NCBI RefSeq assembly: GCF_017316185.1
Contig: NZ_JAFLVX010000020.1
Location: 31,475 to 95,474 of the forward strand
Length of the DNA: 64,000 nucleotides
DNA from: Candidatus Vagococcus giribetii
GTDB lineage: Bacteria; Bacillota; Bacilli; Lactobacillales; Vagococcaceae
Reading direction: 5' to 3'
Part shown: piece by piece, positions 43,709 through 53,154 of the stretch
How positions within the stretch are numbered: position 1 is the stretch's first letter
Layout of the letters: every line of letters starts with the position of its first letter
Position numbers and translations under genes: made by a program
The notes under the pieces: generated by a model
The model's database searches: none
Seen by the model: only the letters and a program-made list of their open reading frames with translations
What the model was told of the DNA's origin: nothing

Positions 43709-44447
43709 TTGATGCACCTTCTAACTCTCGCAAGTTTAAAAGAATTTCATCATAAAATTCTGCGCGACTACCATTATTTTGAATCTGTTGAACTAACTCG
43801 CCATCTTTAATAAAAATAATTTTTTCGCAATAACTTGCTGCAAACGGATCATGAGTTACCATTAGAATCGTTGATTTTTCTTCTTCATTTAAACGTGAGA
43901 GTAAGCCCATTACGTCTTTAGATGATTTAGTATCTAAATTTCCCGTAGGCTCATCTGCTAAAACTAATTTTGGTTGATGAATCATTGCACGAGCAATTGC
44001 CACACGTTGCGCTTGACCACCTGAGATAGTGGCGATACGTTTTTTTAGTAAGCTTTCAATGCCTAACGTTTTTGCTACTTCATAAAGTGCTTTTTTCATC
44101 ACACTAACTTTTTCTCCGTCTAGTGTTAATGGTAAGACAATATTTTCTTCCACTGTTAAAGTTGGCATTAAGTTAAAACTTTGGAAAACAAAACCTAATT
44201 GGTTACGTCTAAATTTAGCTAACTCTTCTTGATTTAATTTTGCTGGTTCAAAACCGTCTAAAGAAATACTACCTGACGTTGGCTTGTCAATTGTACCGAT
44301 TAAATTAAGTAAGGTAGATTTTCCACTTCCTGATGGTCCCATGACACCAATGAATTCTCCTTCTGCTACTGTTAAATCAATGCCTTTAAGTGCTTGATAT
44401 TTTACTGTATCTCCATATGTTTTAGTTACATTTTTTATTTCTAACAT
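43698..44447 (-). CDS. ABC transporter ATP-binding protein of the BceA type
   Basis: A 249-residue ATPase of the MacB/LolD group: Walker [14 protein letters not shown] near 38, Q-loop [11 protein letters not shown], signature [12 protein letters not shown] near 143, Walker [13 protein letters not shown] and [11 protein letters not shown]. Its partner is the downstream BceB-like permease. Confidence 0.92.
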   Translation of the reverse strand: MLEIKNVTKTYGDTVKYQALKGIDLTVAEGEFIGVMGPSGSGKSTLLNLIGTIDKPTSGSISLDGFEPAKLNQEELAKFRRNQLGFVFQSFNLMPTLTVEENIVLPLTLDGEKVSVMKKALYEVAKTLGIESLLKKRIATISGGQAQRVAIARAMIHQPKLVLADEPTGNLDTKSSKDVMGLLSRLNEEEKSTILMVTHDPFAASYCEKIIFIKDGELVQQIQNNGSRAEFYDEILLNLRELEGASNEI

Positions 44448-44605
44448 GTTTTGTCCCTCTTTCTCATTAATTGATCTTGACTAAAGTTTACCGAAAAATA
44501 AGTAACTTTTACATGGATGTATCTAACAACAAACGAACAAATTTGTAAGATAACAAAAAATGTCGGAATAAAAGTACAAAAAAGTGAAAAAAATGCACGT
44601 TTTTT

Positions 44606-44614
44606 TGTTATACT
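44606..44614 (+). promoter_or_regulatory. Extended -10 promoter of the antiporter gene
   Basis: TGTTATACT is a good extended -10 about 30 nt before the start; the -35 is weak. CGGAGGTG lies between it and the ATG at 44644. Confidence 0.5.
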
Positions 44615-44643
44615 ATAAGTGAAATAAAAAACGGAGGTGTTTT

Positions 44644-46737
44644 ATGGCAGTATTAGAAACAACAATTTTACTTGTATTACTTGTGATTATTTCTAACATC
44701 ATTAGCCATTATTTAGTGTCGATTCCAACGGCGTTAATCGAAATCGCTATTGGTGTTGCCGCAGCAGTGTTATTAAATTTGAACATAGAACTAGAGACGG
44801 ATTGGTTCATGCTTCTCTTTGTCGCCCCACTTCTTTATAGTGATGCGAAGCATTTTCCTAAAAAAGAATTATGGGAAATGCGTGCCCCGATTTTCGCCAA
44901 TGCGATTTGGCTAGTCTTCTTAACAACCATTTTAGGTGGTTTCTTAATTAATTTCTTTGTCGCTGAGATTTCTCTACCACTTTCATTTGCCTTAGCAGCA
45001 GTTCTTTCACCTACAGACCCTGTAGCCGTTCAAGGGATTGCCGAGCAGGTAAAACTTCCAAAAAGAATTTTAAGTTTAATTAGCGGTGAGAGTCTAATCA
45101 ACGATGCCAGTGGATTAATCGCCTTTAAATATGCGTTAGCAGCCTTTTTAACAGGTGCTTTCTCAATTAAAGATGCAACAACTGACTTCATTTATATGGC
45201 AATTGTTGGTGCTATTATCGGGTACTTATTCTCTAAATTTATGTATTTCTTAGAGGTTGCTCTATTAAGACAAGGAATTCAAGATGTGATTTTACATACA
45301 TCTTCTCAAATTTTAACACCCTTTATTATCTTTATTGCAGCAGAAATCGTTCACGCTTCAGGCGTTATCGCTGTTGTAGTTGCTGGGGTTGTTGCCGTTC
45401 AACAAGAACCGCTTTACCGTGGACAATACTCAGAAATCAAACTCGTTACGAACAAAGTTTGGGATATTATCATTTACCAACTTAACGGGATTGTCTTTGT
45501 TGTATTAGGTTCAACACTACCTTTAGCCATGCGTGCAGCTATCATTGACCCATCTATTAACAACTTTACTTTAATCTTCTATGTTGTTGTGATTTGGTTA
45601 ATTTTACTTATTATCAGAACTTTCTGGTCATATGGTTACATGTGGATGTCTTACAAAAAAACGCGTAATGTTATCAATCCAAAACCTAAATTCTACACAG
45701 CCCTTTTAACAGGACTAACAGGTGTGCGTGGTGCTATTACAATGGCTATGGTACTATCTATTCCTTTCTTCTTACCTAATGGTGAAGTATTCAAAGAAAG
45801 ATATTTAGTCATCTTCTTAGCCAGTGGCGTCATTTTAATGAGTTTATTAGTTGCTGTTATTACCTTGCCATTCTTGACGAAGAAGAAAACAAGGTTGATT
45901 TTAACAGGTGATGAAGCAAGCTTTGAGCCAGAAGATTTCGAAGATGATTCTGATTTGTCAGAAGTTGAAGCGAAGAAATTGATGACTAAAAAAGCGATTC
46001 GTTCATTGCAACAGGACTTAACAGGTGAAAACAGAACCGTAGTCACTGACCTATTAAACGACTTAGATAATCAGCTCAAGCATTTATATCTTGCTGATAA
46101 CGTCACATCTAATGAACTATATCACGCCATCGAAATGAATTACCGTAGTATTGCCGTTCAAAGCGAATTTAACGCTGCAATGAAATTAATCGATGAAAAT
46201 GATTTTTCAAAAGTAATGGTTAAAAATTACTTACAAATGTTGAACTATAAGAAACGTGCTCACAATACGAATATTACCATTGTGATGAAGCAATCACTTT
46301 ACCGTGCAAGTAGAAAAACGAAGAAACTCTTTATTCAAACTTTCTTACGTCAAAACTATCGCCCACAAGTGAATCAAGAAGAAATTATTCTCCTTGAAAA
46401 CGAAAGTTCAAGAGAAGCTATTGTTACCTTGAAACAGCTTCAAGCAGATTTAAATCAAACTGATCCTGATTTTGGATTAAAAAACTCTATTCTACATCAA
46501 ATTATTTTAGAATATAAGAGTAAAGTTGACCGCATTCAAAATTACAAGTTCCGTCAAGAAGAAGAGTATCAAACGACTTATCAAGAGTATTTCTTAAAAA
46601 CCCTTGATGAAGAACGTAGTGTAATTCAATCCCTTCTGGAACAAGGTCGCATTTCAGCAGACTTAGCCAACCAGCTAAGACAAAGTGTGAACTACAATGA
46701 GACAACCTTTATCCAAGGTTCAGTTGACGTTCATTAA
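44644..46737 (+). CDS. CPA1-type Na+/H+ antiporter (NhaP/NhaG-like)
   Basis: Secondary transporter for Na+ (or K+) against H+. The N-terminal 410 residues hold about 12 membrane helices; the CPA1 motifs LSPTDPVAV (about 125) and GESLINDASG (about 148, with the ion-binding Asn-Asp) are clear. The C-terminal 280 residues are a cytoplasmic, charged, coiled-coil-rich regulatory tail (EPEDFEDDSDLSEVEAKK). At 697 residues it is of the long CPA1 type. The ATG follows CGGAGGTGTTTT. Confidence 0.92.
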   Translation: MAVLETTILLVLLVIISNIISHYLVSIPTALIEIAIGVAAAVLLNLNIELETDWFMLLFVAPLLYSDAKHFPKKELWEMRAPIFANAIWLVFLTTILGGFLINFFVAEISLPLSFALAAVLSPTDPVAVQGIAEQVKLPKRILSLISGESLINDASGLIAFKYALAAFLTGAFSIKDATTDFIYMAIVGAIIGYLFSKFMYFLEVALLRQGIQDVILHTSSQILTPFIIFIAAEIVHASGVIAVVVAGVVAVQQEPLYRGQYSEIKLVTNKVWDIIIYQLNGIVFVVLGSTLPLAMRAAIIDPSINNFTLIFYVVVIWLILLIIRTFWSYGYMWMSYKKTRNVINPKPKFYTALLTGLTGVRGAITMAMVLSIPFFLPNGEVFKERYLVIFLASGVILMSLLVAVITLPFLTKKKTRLILTGDEASFEPEDFEDDSDLSEVEAKKLMTKKAIRSLQQDLTGENRTVVTDLLNDLDNQLKHLYLADNVTSNELYHAIEMNYRSIAVQSEFNAAMKLIDENDFSKVMVKNYLQMLNYKKRAHNTNITIVMKQSLYRASRKTKKLFIQTFLRQNYRPQVNQEEIILLENESSREAIVTLKQLQADLNQTDPDFGLKNSILHQIILEYKSKVDRIQNYKFRQEEEYQTTYQEYFLKTLDEERSVIQSLLEQGRISADLANQLRQSVNYNETTFIQGSVDVH

Positions 46738-46740
46738 AAC

Positions 46741-46783
46741 CCAAAAAAGTGCTACGACTCAAATGAGTCATAGCACTTTTTTT
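46741..46783. terminator. Bidirectional terminator between the antiporter and ftsK
   Basis: AAAGTGCTAcGACTC pairs with GAGTCaTAGCACTTT, with a T-run to the right and an A-run to the left. Confidence 0.85.
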
Positions 46784-46785
46784 AT

Positions 46786-49140
46786 TTATTCTGTGTAGGT
46801 TTCATTCTCATCAGGTAGATAAGTCAACAGAACTTTTCTTGGTTTACTACCTTCAGATGGCCCCACAACTCCATGTTCTTCTAGCTCATCAATTAAACGA
46901 GCTGCACGGTTATAGCCAATTCTAAAACGACGTTGTAATAAAGAAATACTTGCCGTTTGCATCTCTACAATTAAAGCTTTCGCTTCCTCAAAGTACTCAT
47001 CTACAGAGGCACCTGAACCACCAGTTGAAGATTCAACTTCATCAGGCATCATGTGTTCTTGATAGTCAGCTTCTTGTTGATTGGTTACAAACTCAACAAT
47101 ATTTTCAACTTCCTGATCGGAAATAAACGCTCCTTGAATACGAATCGGTTTATTCTCACCCATTGGGACAAACAACATATCCCCACGGCCTAATAATTTT
47201 TCTGCTCCATTGCCATCAATGATGGTACGTGAGTCAATCCCACTCGAAACGGCAAAGGCAATACGTGAAGGCACATTGGCTTTAATAATCCCTGTAATAA
47301 CGTCCACACTAGGTCGTTGTGTAGCTAGAATCATATGAATCCCAGCGGCACGAGCCATTTGGGCAAGACGAATGATGGCGTCTTCTACTTCATTACTTGC
47401 AACCATCATTAAATCAGCTAACTCATCTACAATTACCACAATATAAGGTAACAGTGATTTATTCTCACCTGTTTCATGATTATGACGCTTAACCATATCA
47501 TTGTAGCCGTTCATATTTCTAACACCAAAACCTGCGAATAACTCGTATCTGCGCTCCATTTCTTCAACAACTTTTTGTAGCGCTTGAGCTGCCTTACGCG
47601 GATTTGTTACCACTGGTGTTAACAAATGAGGAACGCCATTATACACATTTAACTCAACCATTTTCGGGTCAATCATCATTAATTTCACTTGATTTGGCTT
47701 AGCTTTCATCAGTAAACATGAAATAATCCCATTAATACAAACTGACTTACCACTACCAGTTGAACCAGCAATTAATAAATGAGGCATTTTCGTCAAATCA
47801 CAAGACATGACATCTCCAGAAATACTTCGTCCCAAGGGAACTTCTAATAATCTATCGGGATGACTTTCTTGTGACTCAACCACATCACGGAATGACACCA
47901 TACTTGTTGTTTGGTTTGGCACTTCAATTCCAATCAATGATTTTCCAGGAATTGGCGCTTCCATCCTGATATCTTTAGCTGCTAAAGCAAGGGCTAAATC
48001 GTCTGTTAATCCAACAATTTTACTTACCTTGACCCCAACAGCTGGTTGGATTTCAAATTTTGTAACAGAAGGTCCTAAACTCGCTCGAACGACTTTGGCA
48101 TCTACTCCAAAACTATCAAATGTTCTTTCTAACACTTGGACATTTTTCTCTACTAATTTGTATTCCTTACTTTGATCCGTTAAAGGAATTTCATTTAATA
48201 AATCAATACCAGGCAAGACATAGTCTTCGTTTTCTATTTCTTCTGGAATATCAAAATCTAATAATTGCTCTTTTTCATTTAACTCTTCTTTTGCTTCACT
48301 TGGTTTTGTTTCTTTAATAGAAGCTTTTGATTTATGATAAGTATCTTGATAACTATCAATTTCAAGAGTCATTTGCTCTGTTGGGACAACCGCAGGAACA
48401 TCTTGATTTTGTTTAGCTAATAATTCTCCTGGCGACAATTCTCTAACAGAGTTTTCAGAAAGTTTCTTCTTCTCTTTCTCTATTTTCAACTTTTTTTTTT
48501 CCTCTTGACGCTCAGCCATTTGTTGTTTCTTTTCGTCCATGCTCTCAGCAGCACTGCCACCCCATGTACGAACTTTTTCTATCACATCATTCAAACCAAT
48601 ATTAAAGAATAACAACACACCTGTAGCCATTCCCACAAAGGAAATCACATAAGAACCAAACTTAGAAACAAGGAAATAAGTCACTGTATATAGGGTAGCT
48701 CCAATCATACCTCCACCTACTGATTGACTAATTTGATTGGTTTTAATATCAGCAAATATTTTTTGCCATGTCATAGACATAATGGCAGTATCTCGACTAA
48801 TCTGTTTGAAAAGACCGATTTCTAAAAATAATAGGAAACTCATGTAAAACACAAGTCCACCAATCCAAATGGTTTTTCGCTTAAACTTAGGATCTTTTCC
48901 CATAAATAATAACAACACACCATAAATAACTAATAAAACTGCCATTACAGCATAAGTATTACCTACTAAAAAGCGAAACGCATTGGCCATAATCATCCCT
49001 AGAAAGCCTAATTTTAAGCCACCAATAATACCAAATATAATAAACCCTAGACCAATTAAAAAATAAGTGGTCTTTTCTTGTTGTTGTTTTTGTTTTTTTG
49101 TCGGGGCTTTCTTTGCTTTCCCGTTCTTTTTCTTCGCCAT
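46786..49140 (-). CDS. ftsK: DNA translocase FtsK/SpoIIIE
   Basis: Septum-located motor that pumps chromosomal DNA during division. The 784-residue protein begins with a very basic stretch, then four to five membrane helices (to about residue 170), a linker, and a RecA-like motor: [15 protein letters not shown] (Walker A) near 455, [13 protein letters not shown] (Walker B) near 570, and [16 protein letters not shown]. The C-terminal gamma winged helix ([20 protein letters not shown]) is present for reading KOPS-like orienting sequences. ATG 49140 follows AAGGAGTATGTGT. Confidence 0.95.
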   Translation of the reverse strand: MAKKKNGKAKKAPTKKQKQQQEKTTYFLIGLGFIIFGIIGGLKLGFLGMIMANAFRFLVGNTYAVMAVLLVIYGVLLLFMGKDPKFKRKTIWIGGLVFYMSFLLFLEIGLFKQISRDTAIMSMTWQKIFADIKTNQISQSVGGGMIGATLYTVTYFLVSKFGSYVISFVGMATGVLLFFNIGLNDVIEKVRTWGGSAAESMDEKKQQMAERQEEKKKLKIEKEKKKLSENSVRELSPGELLAKQNQDVPAVVPTEQMTLEIDSYQDTYHKSKASIKETKPSEAKEELNEKEQLLDFDIPEEIENEDYVLPGIDLLNEIPLTDQSKEYKLVEKNVQVLERTFDSFGVDAKVVRASLGPSVTKFEIQPAVGVKVSKIVGLTDDLALALAAKDIRMEAPIPGKSLIGIEVPNQTTSMVSFRDVVESQESHPDRLLEVPLGRSISGDVMSCDLTKMPHLLIAGSTGSGKSVCINGIISCLLMKAKPNQVKLMMIDPKMVELNVYNGVPHLLTPVVTNPRKAAQALQKVVEEMERRYELFAGFGVRNMNGYNDMVKRHNHETGENKSLLPYIVVIVDELADLMMVASNEVEDAIIRLAQMARAAGIHMILATQRPSVDVITGIIKANVPSRIAFAVSSGIDSRTIIDGNGAEKLLGRGDMLFVPMGENKPIRIQGAFISDQEVENIVEFVTNQQEADYQEHMMPDEVESSTGGSGASVDEYFEEAKALIVEMQTASISLLQRRFRIGYNRAARLIDELEEHGVVGPSEGSKPRKVLLTYLPDENETYTE

Positions 49141-49200
49141 ACACATACTCCTTACTTTTCTCACCCATTATTATACCCTAAATGCCATTTTTTTGTGAGA

Positions 49201-50583
49201 TTAGTTAAAAAATGAACGGATGGTATTATCTTTTTCCTTAGTAAAAGGAGGAAACATAATCGGCAATCTAAAAATAGTTGATCGCTTCAAAACTGATTTA
49301 GTATGAGTAAATGTCTCAAGGCTTTTACGTCCGTGATAATGTCCCATACCAGACTCACCCACTCCACCAAACGGCAAGTTTTCGTTAGATAGATGCAACA
49401 ACGTATCATTCACTGTCGCTCCACCAAAATCAACTGTTTCAAGTAAATACTCGATTTCTTCTTTATTATTTGAGAACGGATAAAAGGCTAATGGTTTACC
49501 TTTTTGTTTCACATACGAGACCGCTTCTTCTAACTCTTCATAAGCTAGGACGGGTAAAATTGGTCCAAAAATCTCTTCTTCCATGGTTCTTAAATCATCT
49601 GACAAAGAAGCAGAAAGCAGTGTTGGTTCTAAATAGTTGTCATCATAGTTATAACTACCACCTTGATAAACAAACAACTTATCGTAATCTAATTGATTCA
49701 ATAAACGAGTCAAACTGCGGTCATTGATTAAACGACCATAATCCACACTATCTTCAGGATACACACCGTAAAATTTAGTTAATTGATTTCTCAATAACTT
49801 CATAAACTCATCTCTAATGCTTATGTCCACTAAACAATAATCTGGTGCCACACACGTTTGACCTGCGTTTACAAATTTTCCCCAAATAATTCGCTCAACA
49901 GCTACTTCTAAGTCAGCATATTTGGTTACAATAACTGGGCTTTTTCCACCCAATTCAAGTGTCACAGGTGTTAAATGCTCAGCGGCTTTTTGTAAGACAA
50001 TTTTGCCCACTCTCGTACTTCCAGTGAAAAATATTTTATCAAAAGGATGAGTCAACAATTCTGTATTGACTTCTTTACTACTTGTCACCAAATAAATATA
50101 CTCGGACATAAATGCTTCACCAATAAGCACTTGAAGTACATGATTAGTATGCTCTGTATGCTCTGAAATCCCCACAATCGCTGTGTTTCCTCCAGCAATA
50201 GCACCAATCAAAGGATCCAGAGTTAGTAAGACTGGGTAGTTGAATGGTGCAAGAATCAACGTATTGCCATAAGGTACTTGAATCGTGTAACTTTTTGCAG
50301 GCATCAAAAATAAAGGGGTTGAGACACGTTGTTTTTTTCCCCATTTTGGTAATTTTTTTATCATTTCATCTAAGTGACGATAGACTAGACCAATTTCAGT
50401 CATAAAACTTTCAGTTCGATGCTTTCCTAAGTCTTTTTGTAAGGCATCAATCAGTTCTTCTTCGTAACGTCTAACTTGATGTTTTAATTTTTTTAGTTGG
50501 TCCACGCGAAAAGCTAAGGACTTTGTTTTTCCAGTTGCATAAAACTGACGTTGTTTTTCTATTACTTCCATTATCTCTTCCAC
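49201..50583 (-). CDS. Aldehyde dehydrogenase family protein
   Basis: NAD(P)-dependent oxidation of an aldehyde to an acid. In 460 residues: TLILAPFNYPVLLTLDPLIG, the catalytic glutamate in TLELGGKSPVIV near 210 and cysteine in NAGQTCVAPDY near 244, and the late LPFGGVGESGMGHYHG. Length and the C-terminal hydrophobic tail resemble membrane-associated fatty aldehyde dehydrogenases, but the substrate cannot be assigned. GTG 50583 follows TAGGAGGTTGTTTT. Confidence 0.9.
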   Translation of the reverse strand: MEEIMEVIEKQRQFYATGKTKSLAFRVDQLKKLKHQVRRYEEELIDALQKDLGKHRTESFMTEIGLVYRHLDEMIKKLPKWGKKQRVSTPLFLMPAKSYTIQVPYGNTLILAPFNYPVLLTLDPLIGAIAGGNTAIVGISEHTEHTNHVLQVLIGEAFMSEYIYLVTSSKEVNTELLTHPFDKIFFTGSTRVGKIVLQKAAEHLTPVTLELGGKSPVIVTKYADLEVAVERIIWGKFVNAGQTCVAPDYCLVDISIRDEFMKLLRNQLTKFYGVYPEDSVDYGRLINDRSLTRLLNQLDYDKLFVYQGGSYNYDDNYLEPTLLSASLSDDLRTMEEEIFGPILPVLAYEELEEAVSYVKQKGKPLAFYPFSNNKEEIEYLLETVDFGGATVNDTLLHLSNENLPFGGVGESGMGHYHGRKSLETFTHTKSVLKRSTIFRLPIMFPPFTKEKDNTIRSFFN

Positions 50584-50604
50584 AAAACAACCTCCTATTG
50601 GTAC

Positions 50605-50613
50605 ATTATAGCA
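50605..50613 (-). promoter_or_regulatory. Extended -10 promoter of the aldehyde dehydrogenase gene
   Basis: TGCTATAAT on the minus strand, about 22 nt before the GTG start; a good extended -10 without a clear -35. Confidence 0.5.
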
Positions 50614-50622
50614 TGACTCCGC

Positions 50623-50652
50623 AGAAAAAGACTAAGCCAAAAACCTAGTCCC
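50623..50652 (-). terminator. Terminator after topB
   Basis: On the minus strand GACTAGG pairs with CTTAGTC around a T/G loop, followed by five T. Confidence 0.65.
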
Positions 50653-50660
50653 TTTCATCT

Positions 50661-52736
50661 TTATTTCTTTTCCATGGCAGCTTTTAAAGCTAATGCTAAT
50701 GGGCTTTCTTGTTCTTCTTCTTGATTGACTTTTTTCATCAAACGATTGGTTTCATGTTTAGTCATTTTTTTATTCTTTTTACCTTTAGGATCTAATTTTT
50801 CCGTAATATTACAGTTCTTACATTTAAAGTAAGCACCGTTTTTATTCTCTAAAATTTCCATTTTTTTCTTACATTGAGAGCAACGACGATTAGACAGTTT
50901 CGGGTCTTTTCGACGTCGATATGAGCAACCCTCACTACTACACACGTAAATTTTACCATCTCGTGTGTTTTTCTCTCTTAGTTTTTCACCACAATCAGGA
51001 CACACCTTTGTTGTTAAAGAATGATCCACATAGTTATCTTCACTCATTTTGATTTCTTTAACAAGAGCTGTTGTTTCTTGTTCAATCTCTTTAATAAAGG
51101 CTTGATAATTTAATTGTCCTTGTGCTATTTTTTCAAGGGAAATTTCCCATTTCTGAGTTAACTCTGGTGTCACTAGAGAAGGGTTCACTAAAGTTAATAG
51201 TTGTTTTCCTTTTGGTGTTACCGATAATTTACTATTAGAACGCTCCATTAGCTCTGAGCTGATTAATTTTTCAATAATTTCTGCTCGTGTAGCTGGCGTT
51301 CCAAGGTTATGTTTTTCCATTTGACCAAGCAAAGTACCTTCATTTAATGAGGCTGGCGGTGTGGTTAATTCTTTATTAATCACAAAATTAGCAGGGATGA
51401 CTTGTCCTATTTTGAAATCCACACGTTTTTGAGTTGTTTCTTTTTCTTGTTTCCAACCATATGTCTCAACTTTAGATTGTCTAAATAAGAAAATATAACC
51501 TTTCACTTCTGCTTTAATTGTTTGGTTAGTTGAAACAAATGGCTCTTCAAACAACCCTAAGAAACGCTCAACAATTAAGCGATAAATTTTTAATTCTTCA
51601 TTATCTAGTTTTTCTAATCTAGGTGCTTGCTCAGTTGGGATTAACCCATGATGGTCTGTTACTTTCTTATCTTGGAAGACACTTTTTTGTAAAACTGTTC
51701 CTCCATTTCGAATAATCCCTTTCACACGGTCACTATCCATAACTGTTACTGCTTGTAGTCGGTCTTTCATGGTTTGTTTTAAGTCAGTTGTTAAGTATTT
51801 TGAGTCTGTTCGAGGATACGTCACAATTTTGTGTGTTTCATAAAGACGTTGAATAATTGACAATGTTTTTTTAGCAGAATACTGGTAGCGAGCATTTGCC
51901 TCTCGTTGCATCTCTGTTAAATCATAAGGAAGTGGCGCTCCTTCTTTTTTTGTCTTCTCATTGATATCAACTACTTTAATTGGTGTTCCTTCAACTTGTT
52001 TAATCAACTTCTCTAATTCTTGACGTTCTTTGTACTGTCTTGGATTCTTAAGTTGTAACTTCCCTGACAAACCTTGATACGTTAAATCTAGCGTAAAATA
52101 ATTTTCTGGTTTAAAGGTTTCTTGTTTTTCTTCTTGACGTCTGACCATAGCAAGCGTTGGTGTTTGAACACGTCCAGCTGATAGACTATCTTTGTATTTA
52201 ACTGTTAAGGCACGGGTCACATTTAATCCAACTAACCAGTCTGACTCTGCTCTAGCAATAGCTGAATAATACAAATCGTCATACATTTTACTTGGTTTTA
52301 GATTTTTGAAACCATCTTTAATGGCTTTATCTGTTTGAGAAGAAATCCATAAACGTTTTACTGGTTTTTTAAATTTCACATATTGTAAAATCCATCTAGC
52401 TACTAATTCACCCTCACGTCCAGCATCAGTTGCAATAACAGCTTCTGACACATCTGCTCGATTTGCCAATTGACTAATCGCTTTTAGTTGAGGTCTTGTT
52501 TTGGGTAATGGTTTAATGCCTGTTTTTTTAGGAATCATTGGTAATGTATTCATTTCCCAAGTTGTCCAATCTTTATTGTAATCTTCTGGCATTTTTAAGC
52601 CCAGTAAATGACCTAATGCCCAAGTCACAATCACATTTTTTCCTTCTATATAATTCTTACTTTTTTGAGTCGCACCAAGAACACTAGCGATGTCGCGGGC
52701 AACACTTGGCTTTTCTGCAATTATTAGCTGTTTCAT
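50661..52736 (-). CDS. topB: DNA topoisomerase III
   Basis: Type IA topoisomerase that decatenates DNA and processes recombination intermediates. The 691-residue protein has the TOPRIM start (QLIIAEKPSVARDIASVLG), ATDAGREGELVARWI near 105, the catalytic tyrosine in IVTYPRTDSKYL near 309, and at the C-terminus a zinc-ribbon set (CPDCGEKLREKN, CSSEGCSYRR, RCSQCKKKMEI, CKNCN). The start at ATG 52736 is chosen although TTG and GTG codons lie in frame just before it; the region overlaps the DUF1033 gene by 53 nt. Confidence 0.94.
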   Translation of the reverse strand: MKQLIIAEKPSVARDIASVLGATQKSKNYIEGKNVIVTWALGHLLGLKMPEDYNKDWTTWEMNTLPMIPKKTGIKPLPKTRPQLKAISQLANRADVSEAVIATDAGREGELVARWILQYVKFKKPVKRLWISSQTDKAIKDGFKNLKPSKMYDDLYYSAIARAESDWLVGLNVTRALTVKYKDSLSAGRVQTPTLAMVRRQEEKQETFKPENYFTLDLTYQGLSGKLQLKNPRQYKERQELEKLIKQVEGTPIKVVDINEKTKKEGAPLPYDLTEMQREANARYQYSAKKTLSIIQRLYETHKIVTYPRTDSKYLTTDLKQTMKDRLQAVTVMDSDRVKGIIRNGGTVLQKSVFQDKKVTDHHGLIPTEQAPRLEKLDNEELKIYRLIVERFLGLFEEPFVSTNQTIKAEVKGYIFLFRQSKVETYGWKQEKETTQKRVDFKIGQVIPANFVINKELTTPPASLNEGTLLGQMEKHNLGTPATRAEIIEKLISSELMERSNSKLSVTPKGKQLLTLVNPSLVTPELTQKWEISLEKIAQGQLNYQAFIKEIEQETTALVKEIKMSEDNYVDHSLTTKVCPDCGEKLREKNTRDGKIYVCSSEGCSYRRRKDPKLSNRRCSQCKKKMEILENKNGAYFKCKNCNITEKLDPKGKKNKKMTKHETNRLMKKVNQEEEQESPLALALKAAMEKK

Positions 52737-53043
52737 CTTCTCCACATTCTCCAATATCTAATTTTTCATGATTTTTAAGGATCATTAAGCCTTTATATGC
52801 CTGTAACTCTTCGTCACAGTCCTCACAATAGATAAGCTCCCCTTCATTCCAAAAAGCAACCATCCAAGGATCTTTTTCTCTTAATTCTTCATATTCTTTG
52901 TGTAATTGTTTGGCGATTTGATGGAAGTAAGACATCGCTTCATTAAAATCTTGATATTCTTTTTCTTCTATTATATCTTCTTGCCAATCCTCAAAAAACC
53001 ACCAAGGTTCATTTTCACCATACATTGTAATGACTTGATACAT
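52684..53043 (-). CDS. DUF1033 family protein
   Basis: A 119-residue acidic protein with the DUF1033 start MYQVITMYGENEPWWFFEDW. It has a CEDCDEEL pair that could bind metal. The last 17 residues (ANNCRKAKCCPRHR at the end) are encoded inside the first codons of topB, unusually basic and cysteine-rich compared with the rest, so the tail may be a recent extension. Confidence 0.8.
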   Translation of the reverse strand: MYQVITMYGENEPWWFFEDWQEDIIEEKEYQDFNEAMSYFHQIAKQLHKEYEELREKDPWMVAFWNEGELIYCEDCDEELQAYKGLMILKNHEKLDIGECGEDETANNCRKAKCCPRHR

Positions 53044-53116
53044 AAATAGAAGCCTCCCTTTTTGTCCTCATATTATAACACATTACCCAATGATCTTCTA
53101 AATAAGGCATTCCAAA

Positions 53117-53144
53117 CAAAAAAAGAGAAGCATAGCGCTTCTCT
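53117..53144 (-). terminator. Terminator after mgtA
   Basis: GAGAAGC pairs with GCTTCTC (with a 5-nt ATAGC-like loop) and is followed on the minus strand by a T-run. Confidence 0.85.
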
Positions 53145-53154
53145 CATTTGACTC

